A stretch of DNA of 11,770 bases. It comes from Alphaproteobacteria bacterium (GTDB lineage: Bacteria; Pseudomonadota; Alphaproteobacteria; Thalassobaculales; Thalassobaculaceae). A model generated the notes under the pieces. That model was not told the DNA's origin. It ran no database searches and saw nothing but the letters and a program-made list of their open reading frames with translations. Numbering within the stretch: the first letter of the stretch is position 1; the number at the start of each line of letters is the position of its first letter. The DNA lies in assembly GCA_028822575.1 (NCBI GenBank), contig JAPKDN010000049.1, positions 1 to 11,770 of the forward strand. The letters are read 5' to 3'. A program made the translations under genes and the position numbers. This document shows, in pieces, positions 1 to 7,066 of this stretch.

Positions 1-101
1 TCAGCGCATCGTTACACGATATGAGAAACACGCCTCGAACTATCTCGCCTTTCTTAAACCGGCGACAGTACAAATTTGACTGCGCCAATATGAACCCTTG
101 A

Positions 102-153
102 CCTAAGTAAGACTATCTCGTTTCGGACCAAGAACGAGATAGTCTTACTTAGG
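102..153. repeat. Perfect 21-bp inverted repeat with 10-nt loop
   Basis: The left arm (102-122, beginning CCTAAGTAAGAC) is the exact reverse complement of the right arm (133-153, ending GTCTTACTTAGG). They are separated by TCGGACCAAG. The flanking bases (101 and 154) do not pair, so the repeat has sharp ends. Neither strand has a T-run after the stem and the stem is only about 38 % GC, which argues against a standard intrinsic terminator. Candidate explanations are an abutted pair of insertion-sequence ends, a small palindromic mobile repeat, or a structured transcript element upstream of the aminotransferase. I do not recognise the arm as a known IS end. Confidence 0.9.
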
Positions 154-382
154 CATGAGAGCGCCGAGGTCAACTGAACTCGATAGCCACTGTAGATGAT
201 ATATCGGTCGCCCTGGTCCTGGTTGGGGCCTGCCGCACTGGTGTTGACGGGTATTTCCCCCAGCACGGGCCTTGGCCTTCTGCAGGGTGACGAGAACTGG
301 TGGGCGTCATCCACCAGCGTGAGAACATCCGCCTCTCGCCTCAACTTCTAACCCCTGCTACCATCTCGCCTCCATCCCCGTT

Positions 383-387
383 GGAGG
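383..387 (+). promoter_or_regulatory. Ribosome binding site of the aminotransferase
   Basis: GGAGG lies 7 nt before the ATG at 395. This good Shine-Dalgarno match and spacing fixes the start codon. Confidence 0.75.
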
Positions 388-394
388 CTTCGCC

Positions 395-1768
395 ATGACT
401 GTGATCCCAAACTCCGTCCACGCTCGCGATATCGCCAGCATCGTTCACCCGCAGACCAATCTCGCCAAGCATCTTGAAGTTGGCCCGATGGTGATCACGG
501 GCGGAGAGGGCTCGCGGATCTTCGATGACAGTGGCAAGGACTATATCGAGAGTGTCGCTGGGCTCTGGTGCGCCTCGCTGGGGTTTCAGCATGAACGGTT
601 GGCCAAGGTCGCCTATGAGCAGATGCGGACCCTGGGCTATTATCACTCCTATCGGCATCGCTCGAACGAGCCTAACGTGGATCTGGCGGAAAAACTGCTG
701 TCGATCGCGCCGGTGCCGATGTCCAAGGTGCTGTTCCAGTGCTCGGGCTCGGAGGCCAACGATACCGCGATCAAGCTGGTCTGGTATTATCATAACGCTA
801 TAGGCAAACCCGAGAAACGTAAGATAATTGCCCGTACCATGGGTTATCATGGCAGCACGGCGGCGGCGGTCAGTCTGTCGGGTAAACCCGACATGCACGC
901 TGATTTCGGTCTGCCCTTCGAACCCTTCCGACACACCGAATACCCGCATTACTTCCGCCGCCATGAGGATGGCGAGAGCGAGGAAGCCTTCTCCACCCGC
1001 ATGGCGGACGCGTTGGAGGCGATGATCCTGGAGGAGGGACCCGAGACCGTTGGCGCGTTCTTCGCCGAGCCGGTCATGGGTGCAGGCGGCGCGGTCCTGC
1101 CGCCGGCGACATATTTCGAGAAAATCCAGGCGGTGCTGAAGAAATACGAAATCCTGTTCGTCGCCGATGAGGTGATCTGCGGCTTTGGGCGTACCGGCGA
1201 GATGTGGGGCTCGCAAACCTACAACCTTGAGCCTGATATGATCAGCAGCGCCAAGGCTCTGTCGGCGGCGATGCAGCCGATATCCGCGCTGATGATCAAC
1301 GAGAAGATCTATCAGGCGATGCTGGTTCAAAGCGGTAAGCTTGGGCCTTTCGCTCATGGCTATACCTATGCCGGCCATCCCGTCGCCTCGGCCGTGGCGC
1401 TGGAGGTGCTCAAGATCTATGAGGAAATCGACGTGGTCAGCCGGGTGAAATCGATCTCGCCAACTTTCATGAGTGCGTTGGAACAGCACGCCGATCATCC
1501 GCTCATTGGTGATGTCAGCGGTGTCGGTCTGATGTGCGGCATCGAATTGATGCGCGATGGCGCGGCACGTGTTCCTTTCCAGGCAGAACTGAAGGTATCT
1601 GAAAAATTTCAGGAGAATGCTCTGAAGCATGGCCTGATCCCGCGCGCGGTCGGTGATCGCTTAGTTTTCGCGCCACCCTTGATCATCACAGAGGCGGAAA
1701 TCGCTGAGATGTCGGACCGATTTGGTCGCGCGCTCGATGATACCTGGGCGGAAATTCGTCAACTTTAA
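395..1768 (+). CDS. Class III PLP-dependent aminotransferase (omega-amino acid/amine:pyruvate type)
   Basis: This 457-residue protein is full length for the class III (fold type I, omega-transaminase) family. It would move an amino group from an amine or omega-amino acid to a keto acid such as pyruvate, in the cytoplasm. The PLP site is complete: CSGSEAN at 116-122 (phosphate-binding loop), YHGST at 151-155 (ring stacking), Asp258 in ADEVICGFGRTG (pyridine nitrogen), Lys287 in SSAKALS (Schiff base) and Thr324 in HGYTYAGHP (phosphate from the partner subunit). Arg417 near GLIPRAVGDRLVF is at the usual place of the carboxylate-gripping arginine of omega-transaminases. The methyltransferase gene begins 17 nt after the stop, so the two are probably co-transcribed. 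The exact substrate (beta-alanine, taurine, putrescine or another amine) cannot be read from sequence. The family call is firm. Confidence 0.93.
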   Translation: MTVIPNSVHARDIASIVHPQTNLAKHLEVGPMVITGGEGSRIFDDSGKDYIESVAGLWCASLGFQHERLAKVAYEQMRTLGYYHSYRHRSNEPNVDLAEKLLSIAPVPMSKVLFQCSGSEANDTAIKLVWYYHNAIGKPEKRKIIARTMGYHGSTAAAVSLSGKPDMHADFGLPFEPFRHTEYPHYFRRHEDGESEEAFSTRMADALEAMILEEGPETVGAFFAEPVMGAGGAVLPPATYFEKIQAVLKKYEILFVADEVICGFGRTGEMWGSQTYNLEPDMISSAKALSAAMQPISALMINEKIYQAMLVQSGKLGPFAHGYTYAGHPVASAVALEVLKIYEEIDVVSRVKSISPTFMSALEQHADHPLIGDVSGVGLMCGIELMRDGAARVPFQAELKVSEKFQENALKHGLIPRAVGDRLVFAPPLIITEAEIAEMSDRFGRALDDTWAEIRQL

Positions 1769-1785
1769 ACGATTGGTGAACTGCG

Positions 1786-2373
1786 ATGACCGCGCCAATG
1801 CCGGTGAAATTGAATATCGGCTGTGGCCAGGATATTCGCGAAGGCTATGTGAACATCGACGGTGCGGATTTGCCAGGGATAGATTTCAAGGTTGATCTTG
1901 ACGCGTGTGCAACGACACCGCTTCCATTGCCGGACAACCATTTTCAAGAGCTGGAGCTGGTCCATGTTCTAGAACATTTGTATCATCCGCTCCCCTTGAT
2001 GCAGGAGCTCTACCGGATCGCGGCACCGGGCGCGCGGCTACACGTCAAAGTGCCTCATGTGGGTCATGATGACGCTTGGGTCGACCCAACCCATGTGCGT
2101 GGGATCACCCCTATGACCTTCGGCTATTTCGGGCAGCCGAAATATGTAGATATGGATTATGGCTACACTGGGGATTGGCGGGTCGCTAAATGTGACCTCA
2201 TCGTCTTACGTGATGTTTTCGACAGGATTGGCCGTCATAAGATGCTCGAGGCGGTGATTTTGTATCGCAATGTGGCCAAGGAAATTATCGTTGAGTTGAT
2301 CGCCGAAAAGCCGGCGCGGCCGCGCGACAAGACGCTAGACACGCCCATTGGCTATACTATTGTTCCCGTGTGA
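1786..2373 (+). CDS. Class I SAM-dependent methyltransferase (Methyltransf_11-like)
   Basis: The 195-residue protein has the Rossmann methyltransferase signatures. LNIGCG at 9-14 is motif I (SAM binding), NIDGAD at 23-28 carries the acidic residue expected to bind the SAM ribose, and HVLEHLYHP at 60-68 is the post-motif typical of the small 'predicted SAM-dependent methyltransferase' group. DPTHVR at 100-105 is another element I associate with that group. There is no signal peptide or membrane segment, so it should be cytoplasmic. The methyl acceptor is unknown; many relatives sit in cell-surface sugar or small-molecule clusters, but nothing here supports that. It follows the aminotransferase by 17 nt and converges with the next gene with only 9 nt between stops. 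An alternative start at Met5 (1798) is possible because the upstream ribosome binding site is weak. Confidence 0.85.
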   Translation: MTAPMPVKLNIGCGQDIREGYVNIDGADLPGIDFKVDLDACATTPLPLPDNHFQELELVHVLEHLYHPLPLMQELYRIAAPGARLHVKVPHVGHDDAWVDPTHVRGITPMTFGYFGQPKYVDMDYGYTGDWRVAKCDLIVLRDVFDRIGRHKMLEAVILYRNVAKEIIVELIAEKPARPRDKTLDTPIGYTIVPV

Positions 2374-2382
2374 AGGCTAGCC

Positions 2383-3186
2383 TCAGGCTGTTAGGTCATC
2401 CAACCCGGCGCGGAGAATGGCGTTGAATTGGTCCGGAACCTCAACATTCGAGAAGTGCCGCTGACCCTCGATTACCGTTAGGGTGGAGCCGGCGATGCCG
2501 TTGTGGATTTCTTCTGAACGCTCGATCGGTGTTACTGGATCGGCACCGGCCGCAATGATACGGGTGGGAGCTGTGATTTTATCGAGATGCTCCAAATAGG
2601 CCAGATCGGCGACTGCCGAGGTGCCGCCAAGATAGCCTGGGACGGGGGTGCGGACGAAAACTTCACGGACCTCATGATAATCTGAGTTGCCGGCGTCCAC
2701 GAAGGCATCGGTGAACCAAAGGCGCTTGGTCATTTCCCAAACTGGATTCATGCCGCTTTCCCGAACGACTTTCTGACGTTCGGCGACCCACTCGCGATAC
2801 CAAGGCGTGCTCTGCGAGGTGGTGTTGCAAAGCGTCAGTGATTTGATCCGCTCGGGATAATGAATGGCCAACCCCTGGCCGATCATTCCGCCGGTGGAAA
2901 TCCCGACCCAGTGCACCTGGTCAAGGCCGAGAGCCTCCATGGTGCCGACCGCGTCGTCCAGGAATTGGGGCAGGGTATACGGTCCCTTTGGCGCGTCGGT
3001 ATCTCCGTGCCCACGCCAGTCATAGCGCAACAGGTGATAGCGATCCGCCAGAGCCGCGATCTGTAGATCCCAGATCCGATGGCTGGTCCCCATGGCATGA
3101 GCCATCATCACCACCGGGCCGTCTGGATTGCCCTGCCAACGATGTGCAATATTGATGTCGTCGACACGGATTTTTTCAATGCTCAT
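2383..3186 (-). CDS. Alpha/beta hydrolase, 3-oxoadipate enol-lactonase-like
   Basis: This 267-residue alpha/beta-hydrolase-fold protein is the usual length for PcaD-like hydrolases. The catalytic triad is visible: nucleophile Ser97 in GISTGG (95-100), Asp216 in AGADPVTP, and His244 in GQRHFSNVE. The oxyanion region is MMAHAMGTS near 27-35, and YDWRGHGDTDAP (55-66) is the conserved strand-4 element. PcaD relatives open 3-oxoadipate enol-lactone, but many paralogues act on other lactones or esters, so the substrate is open. Its ATG overlaps the TGA of the upstream oxidoreductase in an ATGA arrangement. AAGGA 6 nt before the start lies inside that gene, so the two are very likely translationally coupled and work on related compounds. 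Confidence 0.88.
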   Translation of the reverse strand: MSIEKIRVDDINIAHRWQGNPDGPVVMMAHAMGTSHRIWDLQIAALADRYHLLRYDWRGHGDTDAPKGPYTLPQFLDDAVGTMEALGLDQVHWVGISTGGMIGQGLAIHYPERIKSLTLCNTTSQSTPWYREWVAERQKVVRESGMNPVWEMTKRLWFTDAFVDAGNSDYHEVREVFVRTPVPGYLGGTSAVADLAYLEHLDKITAPTRIIAAGADPVTPIERSEEIHNGIAGSTLTVIEGQRHFSNVEVPDQFNAILRAGLDDLTA

Positions 3187-4229
3187 GATATGTCCTTTTT
3201 GGCGCCGGATGTATCGGCCACCGCGTATCGCACCAGAACCTTACCCGTGCACTGCCCACTAAGCATGTCCCCTAGCGCTTTAGGGGTTTTCTCGAAGCCG
3301 TCAACGAGATGATCCATCGTCGTGATTAACCCCTGGCGGCACAACGCCTTCATTTGTTCCCGCGCGAACGCCCAACGCTCGGGATAGGAATAGCGTGAAA
3401 AGGCGTGGATTGTCGCCTCGCGCGCCCAAAGTTGACGCATATTGACGGGATCAAGATCGGGCCGGTCGCTGTTGTTCGAGACTGTCCGCCCGATCACCAG
3501 AACCTTGGCGTATTTCGCAAGATTGTCGAACACCGTATCCGCAATAGGCCCCCCGAGCGTATCGAAAAACAGGTTTACTCCATCCGGGCAAACCGCCGCG
3601 AGTTGGTCCGCAAAATCCGGTGCGTGGTAGTCAGCACATATGTCGGCGCCGAGAAGATCCGATACTAGGCTGCATTTATGCGCCCCGCCAGCAATCCCAA
3701 CGACCCGCATGCCGGCGAGCTTACCGAGCTGTACCGCGTAGCCCCCAACCGAGCCCGCCGCCGAGGTCACGACCATGGTTTGGCCTGGCATCGGTCGCGC
3801 GAATAGGTCCATACCGCAATAGGCGGTAAGGCCGGGGGAACTCAGCGCCGTCAGCCACAATGTTTCTGGAAAGTCGTCGGTGACAGCTGTTAACCGATCC
3901 GGCGTTGTGAGCGCGTATTCCTGCCAACCGAGCCGCCCCGTAACCATTTGGCCGGGCTGCAAGCCGCCAGCCTCGCCGGCGATGACCTGGCCCAGAACAT
4001 CGCAATCGATCAACTCGCCAATCTCGAAAGGCTTGGTGTAGTTCTTAAAATCCTTCAAACGCTGGTTCTGCCAAGGTGAAAGCGCGGCGACGAGCACCTT
4101 CACCAGAACTTGGCCATCGCCTGGTATTTCCACGGGAACGGTCTCGATCGTGAAGTTTTCGTCGCTGGGTAGTCCTACCGGGCGCGACTTTAGAACGAAA
4201 CGACGGCTAACCTCGGTGATCGACTCCAT
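3183..4229 (-). CDS. Zinc-independent medium-chain NADPH-dependent oxidoreductase (prostaglandin reductase/CurA-like)
   Basis: The 348-residue protein belongs to the zinc-independent MDR family that includes leukotriene B4 12-hydroxydehydrogenase, prostaglandin reductase and curcumin reductase. These enzymes reduce the C=C bond of alpha,beta-unsaturated ketones or aldehydes with NADPH. The N-terminal signature RRFVLKSRPVGLPSDENF spans 9-26. The nucleotide-binding turn is SAAGSVGGYAVQLGK (156-170), followed by the strand MRVVGIAGG (174-182). FFDTLGG (221-227) matches the family's conserved FDNVGG-type loop. The zinc-ligand pattern of alcohol dehydrogenases is absent. It is the first gene of a coupled pair with the hydrolase (ATGA overlap at 3183-3186). 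A 72-bp gap separates it from the divergent second hydrolase, so a shared regulatory region is plausible though no operator was recognised. Confidence 0.9.
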   Translation of the reverse strand: MESITEVSRRFVLKSRPVGLPSDENFTIETVPVEIPGDGQVLVKVLVAALSPWQNQRLKDFKNYTKPFEIGELIDCDVLGQVIAGEAGGLQPGQMVTGRLGWQEYALTTPDRLTAVTDDFPETLWLTALSSPGLTAYCGMDLFARPMPGQTMVVTSAAGSVGGYAVQLGKLAGMRVVGIAGGAHKCSLVSDLLGADICADYHAPDFADQLAAVCPDGVNLFFDTLGGPIADTVFDNLAKYAKVLVIGRTVSNNSDRPDLDPVNMRQLWAREATIHAFSRYSYPERWAFAREQMKALCRQGLITTMDHLVDGFEKTPKALGDMLSGQCTGKVLVRYAVADTSGAKKDIS

Positions 4230-4288
4230 GACGACAAACCCTTGAATGATTACTGGGAGATGCTAGACCGAAGCGGCGAAACCTAGGC

Positions 4289-4300
4289 GAGGGGCGAGGG
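4289..4300 (+). promoter_or_regulatory. Ribosome binding site of the second hydrolase
   Basis: The purine-rich run GAGGGGCGAGGG ends one base before the ATG at 4302. AGGGG (4290-4294) gives the best spacing at 7 nt. It lies in the 72-bp divergent gap shared with the oxidoreductase gene. Confidence 0.55.
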
Positions 4301-4301
4301 C

Positions 4302-5099
4302 ATGGCAACCGGACGCATCAACACCGGCACGATAGAAATGTTTTACGACCTGAGCGGGCCTGACGATGCGCCCGTGGTGTGCCTGAACCATTGTTTCGGT
4401 GCGGATCACCGCTACTGGGACCACCACCTCGCCGCCTTCGAGGGTTTTCGTGTGTTGCGTTATGATACACGTGGACACGGCCAGAGTGATGCGCCGGCGG
4501 GGCATTACAGCCTGTCGATGATCGCCGCCGATATCGCGGGCCTGCTGGGGGCGCTGAAGATCGACCGGGTGCATTTCTGCGGCGTCTCCATGGGTGGCAT
4601 GATCGCTCAGACCCTGGCGCTGGAGCATCCGGAGCTGATTGCCTCGCTGATGCTGGTAAACACGACTTGCGAGTACACGGACGCGCAACGAGTGCTGTGG
4701 CGGGATCGTGCGGACATGGCATTACGCGGTGGGATCGAGGCGGTGCACGTGGTGCTGATGGACCGCTGGTTTACCCAGGACGCGGCGGACCGCCGGCTCC
4801 CCGGTTATGTCTACATGGAAGAGACCTTCCGGCGCTTCAAGCCGAGCAGTTTCGACTCCGTCATCGAGGCCATGCGCGGCCTTGATACACTGGCAAGGTT
4901 ACCGGGTATCAAAGTCCCCACAATGGTAGTGGCCACCCCGGACGACCCTGGCGCACCGACAGAGACCTCGAGAAAAATGGCCGCTGCCATTCCCGGCTCC
5001 GAGCTGAACTGGCTGGAGCCGGCCCGGCATCTGGCGACCTTGGAGCACCCGGAGCGGTTTAACGAATTGGCAGGCAAATTCTTGGCGCGGATGGGTTAG
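4302..5099 (+). CDS. Alpha/beta hydrolase, second PcaD-like copy
   Basis: The 265-residue alpha/beta hydrolase has nucleophile Ser96 in GVSMGG (94-99), Asp215 in ATPDDPGAP and His243 in ARHLATLEHPERF, which is a complete triad. RYDTRGHGQSDAPAGHYSL (53-71) is the conserved strand-4 loop. It matches the 2383-3186 hydrolase along its whole length, including equivalent triad spacing, but the two clearly differ (GISTGG versus GVSMGG, different cap regions around 125-190). They look like diverged paralogues or independent members rather than a recent duplication. The start is supported by AGGGG 7 nt upstream of the ATG. The substrate is unknown; enol-lactone or ester hydrolysis is the default family role. 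Confidence 0.88.
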   Translation: MATGRINTGTIEMFYDLSGPDDAPVVCLNHCFGADHRYWDHHLAAFEGFRVLRYDTRGHGQSDAPAGHYSLSMIAADIAGLLGALKIDRVHFCGVSMGGMIAQTLALEHPELIASLMLVNTTCEYTDAQRVLWRDRADMALRGGIEAVHVVLMDRWFTQDAADRRLPGYVYMEETFRRFKPSSFDSVIEAMRGLDTLARLPGIKVPTMVVATPDDPGAPTETSRKMAAAIPGSELNWLEPARHLATLEHPERFNELAGKFLARMG

Positions 5100-5111
5100 G
5101 GAAGTGGGAAC

Positions 5112-5744
5112 TCAACCCGACGCCTTGCCCTCCATGCCCGCGCCTTGCATCGCCGAAGCGCCCGGTGCCTTCATCTCGAACACCTCGGTCACCGACGTAT
5201 AATCGTAGTACCCCACCCGGGCGATTGCCCGGATTAGCGTGATATCGAACCTGCACTCGGGCGTCACCACCTTGCCATAGACCATGTTGACGGTGCCGTG
5301 GTTATCGTGAACCTTCAAGCGATGGTTCGACAATTAGTGACATTCGAATTGGTGTGGGCTCTTGGCGACCCTTGGACTTGGCATGTCGATGCAATTGGCC
5401 TTGGTGACGTCGGCGTGGGCGGACTCGTCCTCGTTGTTAGGAAGCCCCATCGCCGAGATGTTGACCGCATCGTGCAGCGCGTAGATCGCCATGTTTCAGA
5501 CGAACCGGCTGGTTTCTTTGGCATTGATCACCGTGTACTTGCGCTGGCCGCTGCTGAGCTTATTGGCGGCGAACATCACCAGTGGTGGATCGAAGGTCAG
5601 GTTTTGCCACTGACTATACGGCGTGAGATTGGCGATGCCATCCTTTGAGGCCGTCGATAGCGAGCCGATGGGCCGGAGAACTGTGCAGCTTTTGAATGGC
5701 GAGAACAGCAGTGGGCAGGGCTCTTGGCCGGGAGCGTAATGCAT
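5112..5744 (-). pseudogene. Flavin reductase-like domain protein, broken by two nonsense codons
   Basis: One reading frame of 210 codons from ATG 5744 to TGA reads as a flavin-reductase-domain (flavoredoxin/DIM6 type, FMN-binding split barrel) protein with two internal stops. The first part has PFKSCTVLRPIGSLSTAS and LTPYSQWQNLTFDPPLVMFA. It stops at TGA (5498-5496), where relatives as I recall them have Trp (ETGEFVWNMA-like). The frame then continues NMAIYALHDAVNISA and PSPRVAKSPHQFECH to TAA (5336-5334), probably a former Tyr codon. The tail GTVNMVYGKVV, RAIARVGYYDYTSVTEVF and EMKAPGASA is well conserved. The segment VVTPECRFD also seems to have lost about ten residues in frame. Working relatives bind FMN and reduce flavin or act as small oxidoreductases. 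Both mutations are in one frame, so sequencing indels are not the explanation; the gene is most likely dead. Confidence 0.85.
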
Positions 5745-5914
5745 CTAGTGTCTCTTGGAATGATCCTTGGGCCTAGGCTGTGCAATGGTGGCGATGCGTG
5801 CAAGTGGGTTCCGCCTCGCCCCTGGCGGTGACGGCAGCGTACAGTTAGTTTGCGAGAATAGTTCTTTCAACGGACAGGGCGGCCCGGCGTGGTCGCGAGA
5901 CAGGGAGTTCCGCC
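5745..5914. other. Divergent intergenic gap before the GST gene
   Basis: This 170-nt gap lies between the start of the flavin-reductase pseudogene (minus) and the GST start (plus). The only element I can support is GGGAG at 5903-5907, the ribosome binding site 7 nt before the GST ATG. No convincing promoter pair or operator was seen. Confidence 0.5.
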
Positions 5915-6544
5915 ATGAAATTCTATGATTGTGGCACTGCGCCATCACCGCGCCGGGCGCGAATCTACATTGCCGAGAAGGGCTTGGATATTGAAACCAT
6001 TGAGGTTGACCTCCGAAGTGGCGAGCAGATGTCGCAGGAATTCCTCGTGGTCAACCCGAACTGCACGGTACCGGTGTTGGCGCTTGATGACGGGACCACC
6101 CTGACCAGCACCGCTGGTATCCGGAATTACCTCGAGGCGGCGTATCCGGAGCCGAGTTTGACTGGGATCACCGCTGCAGAGAAAGGTCGGGTCGCCGATG
6201 TTCAGTGGCGGGTCGAGATGGAGGGAATGCTGGCGATGTCTGAGGCGCTGCGAAACTCGGCGCCGCGCATGAAAGGCCGCGCGCTAACTGGCGCGGTGGA
6301 TTACGAGCAAATTCCGGCGCTGGCCGAGCGCGGCCGAGCGCGGGTCGAGCAGTTTTTGGAGGGTGTCGACGCGCTGATCGGCGACAAGCCATTCGCCGCC
6401 GGTGATAACTACTCCGTCGCCGATATCGATCTTCTGGTGGTGATCGACTTCGCCAGCTGGATCAAGCTTGGTCTTCCCGAGGGCGCCGACAGCGCGCGGC
6501 GTTGGCACGAAGCGGTCAGCGCGCGGCCGAGCGCGAAACTTTAG
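5915..6544 (+). CDS. Glutathione S-transferase family protein
   Basis: The 209-residue protein is the normal size for a cytosolic GST. It has an N-terminal thioredoxin-fold domain (about 1-78) and a helical C-terminal domain. APSPRRARIYIAEKG (9-23) is the first helix, with Ser11 the likely glutathione-thiol partner. NPNCTVPVLALDDG (47-60) contains the cis-Pro of the TVP motif. NYSVADIDLL (165-174) is the conserved S-x-x-D N-capping box of the C-terminal domain. Oddly, the acidic-Ser/Asn pair after strand 4 that holds the gamma-glutamyl group (usually ES or EN) reads SerThr (65-66, in LTSTAGI), so glutathione binding may be weakened. It is intact but lies between two pseudogenes, divergent from one and convergent with the other 8 nt after its stop. 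Role presumably conjugation, dehalogenation or isomerisation; substrate unknown. Confidence 0.9.
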   Translation: MKFYDCGTAPSPRRARIYIAEKGLDIETIEVDLRSGEQMSQEFLVVNPNCTVPVLALDDGTTLTSTAGIRNYLEAAYPEPSLTGITAAEKGRVADVQWRVEMEGMLAMSEALRNSAPRMKGRALTGAVDYEQIPALAERGRARVEQFLEGVDALIGDKPFAAGDNYSVADIDLLVVIDFASWIKLGLPEGADSARRWHEAVSARPSAKL

Positions 6545-6552
6545 AGGCGGCG

Positions 6553-7066
6553 TTAGATCGCCTTGAAATCCCCTGCACGTCCCTTGCCGCCCGCGAAACG
6601 GGCGGCGCCAGGCTGAGTTTCAGTGGCCATCGTGGCGAGGCCGCCTTCGCCCCCGTTCACCAGGGGCGCGGAGAGCCCGTGATGCTATTGCTTGTAGGAT
6701 GATTTCTGATCGTTGCGCATGCAGATTTGTTGGAATTTGATGATCTCGCGCACCAGTTCCTCCGCCACGATGACGGACTTTGAGAGCATCATCCGCGTTG
6801 GCCCCATGGCCCCGTTGCCGCGCGGGTTCCAGTCCATGCCATCGCCGCCCTGGGCGGCGATCGTCAGATCATAACCAGCGCAAAATGTCCCTTCCGTCCC
6901 GGTGAATACGGCGACGAATTGACCGTCGTCATTGTCGAAGGCGCGAAACGTGGCCCGGAGCACGTCGGCGGCCTCTGCGTCGATGGCGTTACACGCGATG
7001 ACGGTTGATGATGATCGTGGTGACGGGGCCGTTGGTCTCTATGAGAAGAGGCAAGGGGATGTCCAA
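6553..7066 (-). pseudogene. Enoyl-CoA hydratase/crotonase remnant
   Basis: This is a degenerate crotonase-fold gene. The N-terminus starts at a TTG (7066) and reads PLPLLIETNGPVTTIIINRH before a frameshift near 6990-6994. There, two bases seem to be missing in what should read xNAIDAEAADV. The shifted frame then gives RATFRAFDNDDGQ and VAVFTGTEGTFCAGYDL, the first half of the oxyanion hole. After GPTRMMLSKSVI the sequence jumps to VAEELVREIIKFQQICMRN, near the family C-terminus. About 110 residues are lost in frame, including the second oxyanion strand and the catalytic acid region. TAG (6687-6685) replaces an expected Trp after SSYKQ. The same frame then continues GGEGGLATMATETQPGAARF to TAA at 6555-6553. 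A functional enzyme is not possible. Confidence 0.87.

Larger units (their letters stand above)
1..394. other. Intergenic region without a convincing gene
   Basis: No reading frame here has recognisable protein character. The only long one (344 down to 54, minus) runs straight through a perfect inverted repeat and has no family resemblance I can name. The notable content is the 21-bp inverted repeat at 102-153. The 9-mer ACTATCTCG occurs at 39-47 and again inside the repeat's left arm (112-120), with its complement in the right arm. The last bases before 395 carry the ribosome binding site of the aminotransferase. No clear sigma-70 promoter could be assigned. Confidence 0.6.

Noticed and set aside
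54..344. A 96-codon minus-strand frame in the first intergenic region
   Set aside because: It runs through the perfect inverted repeat, shows no recognisable family and has no clear ribosome binding site. I treat it as chance.
341..1630. A 429-codon open frame antisense to the aminotransferase
   Set aside because: The plus strand encodes a complete class III aminotransferase with all PLP residues. The antisense frame is rich in Arg, His and Gly with no family motif, as expected from the codon bias of the real gene.
2374..2383. The palindrome AGGCTAGCCT between the convergent methyltransferase and hydrolase genes as a terminator
   Set aside because: A 10-bp palindrome leaves no loop and has no T-run, so it cannot form a standard terminator hairpin.
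5298..5648. A 116-codon plus-strand frame opposite the flavin-reductase remnant
   Set aside because: The minus strand reads as conserved flavin-reductase sequence on both sides of its stops; the plus frame has no recognisable motif.
5112..5744. Recoding of TGA as tryptophan or selenocysteine in the flavin-reductase frame
   Set aside because: TGA terminates other genes in the window normally, a second different stop (TAA) interrupts the same frame, and several conserved residues are also changed. Decay is the simpler reading.
6322..6341. Tandem GGCCGAGCGC repeat inside the GST gene, with a third copy at 6525-6534
   Set aside because: It encodes ordinary family sequence (LAERGRARV, ARPSAKL) and is explained by GC-rich codon use rather than a repeat element.
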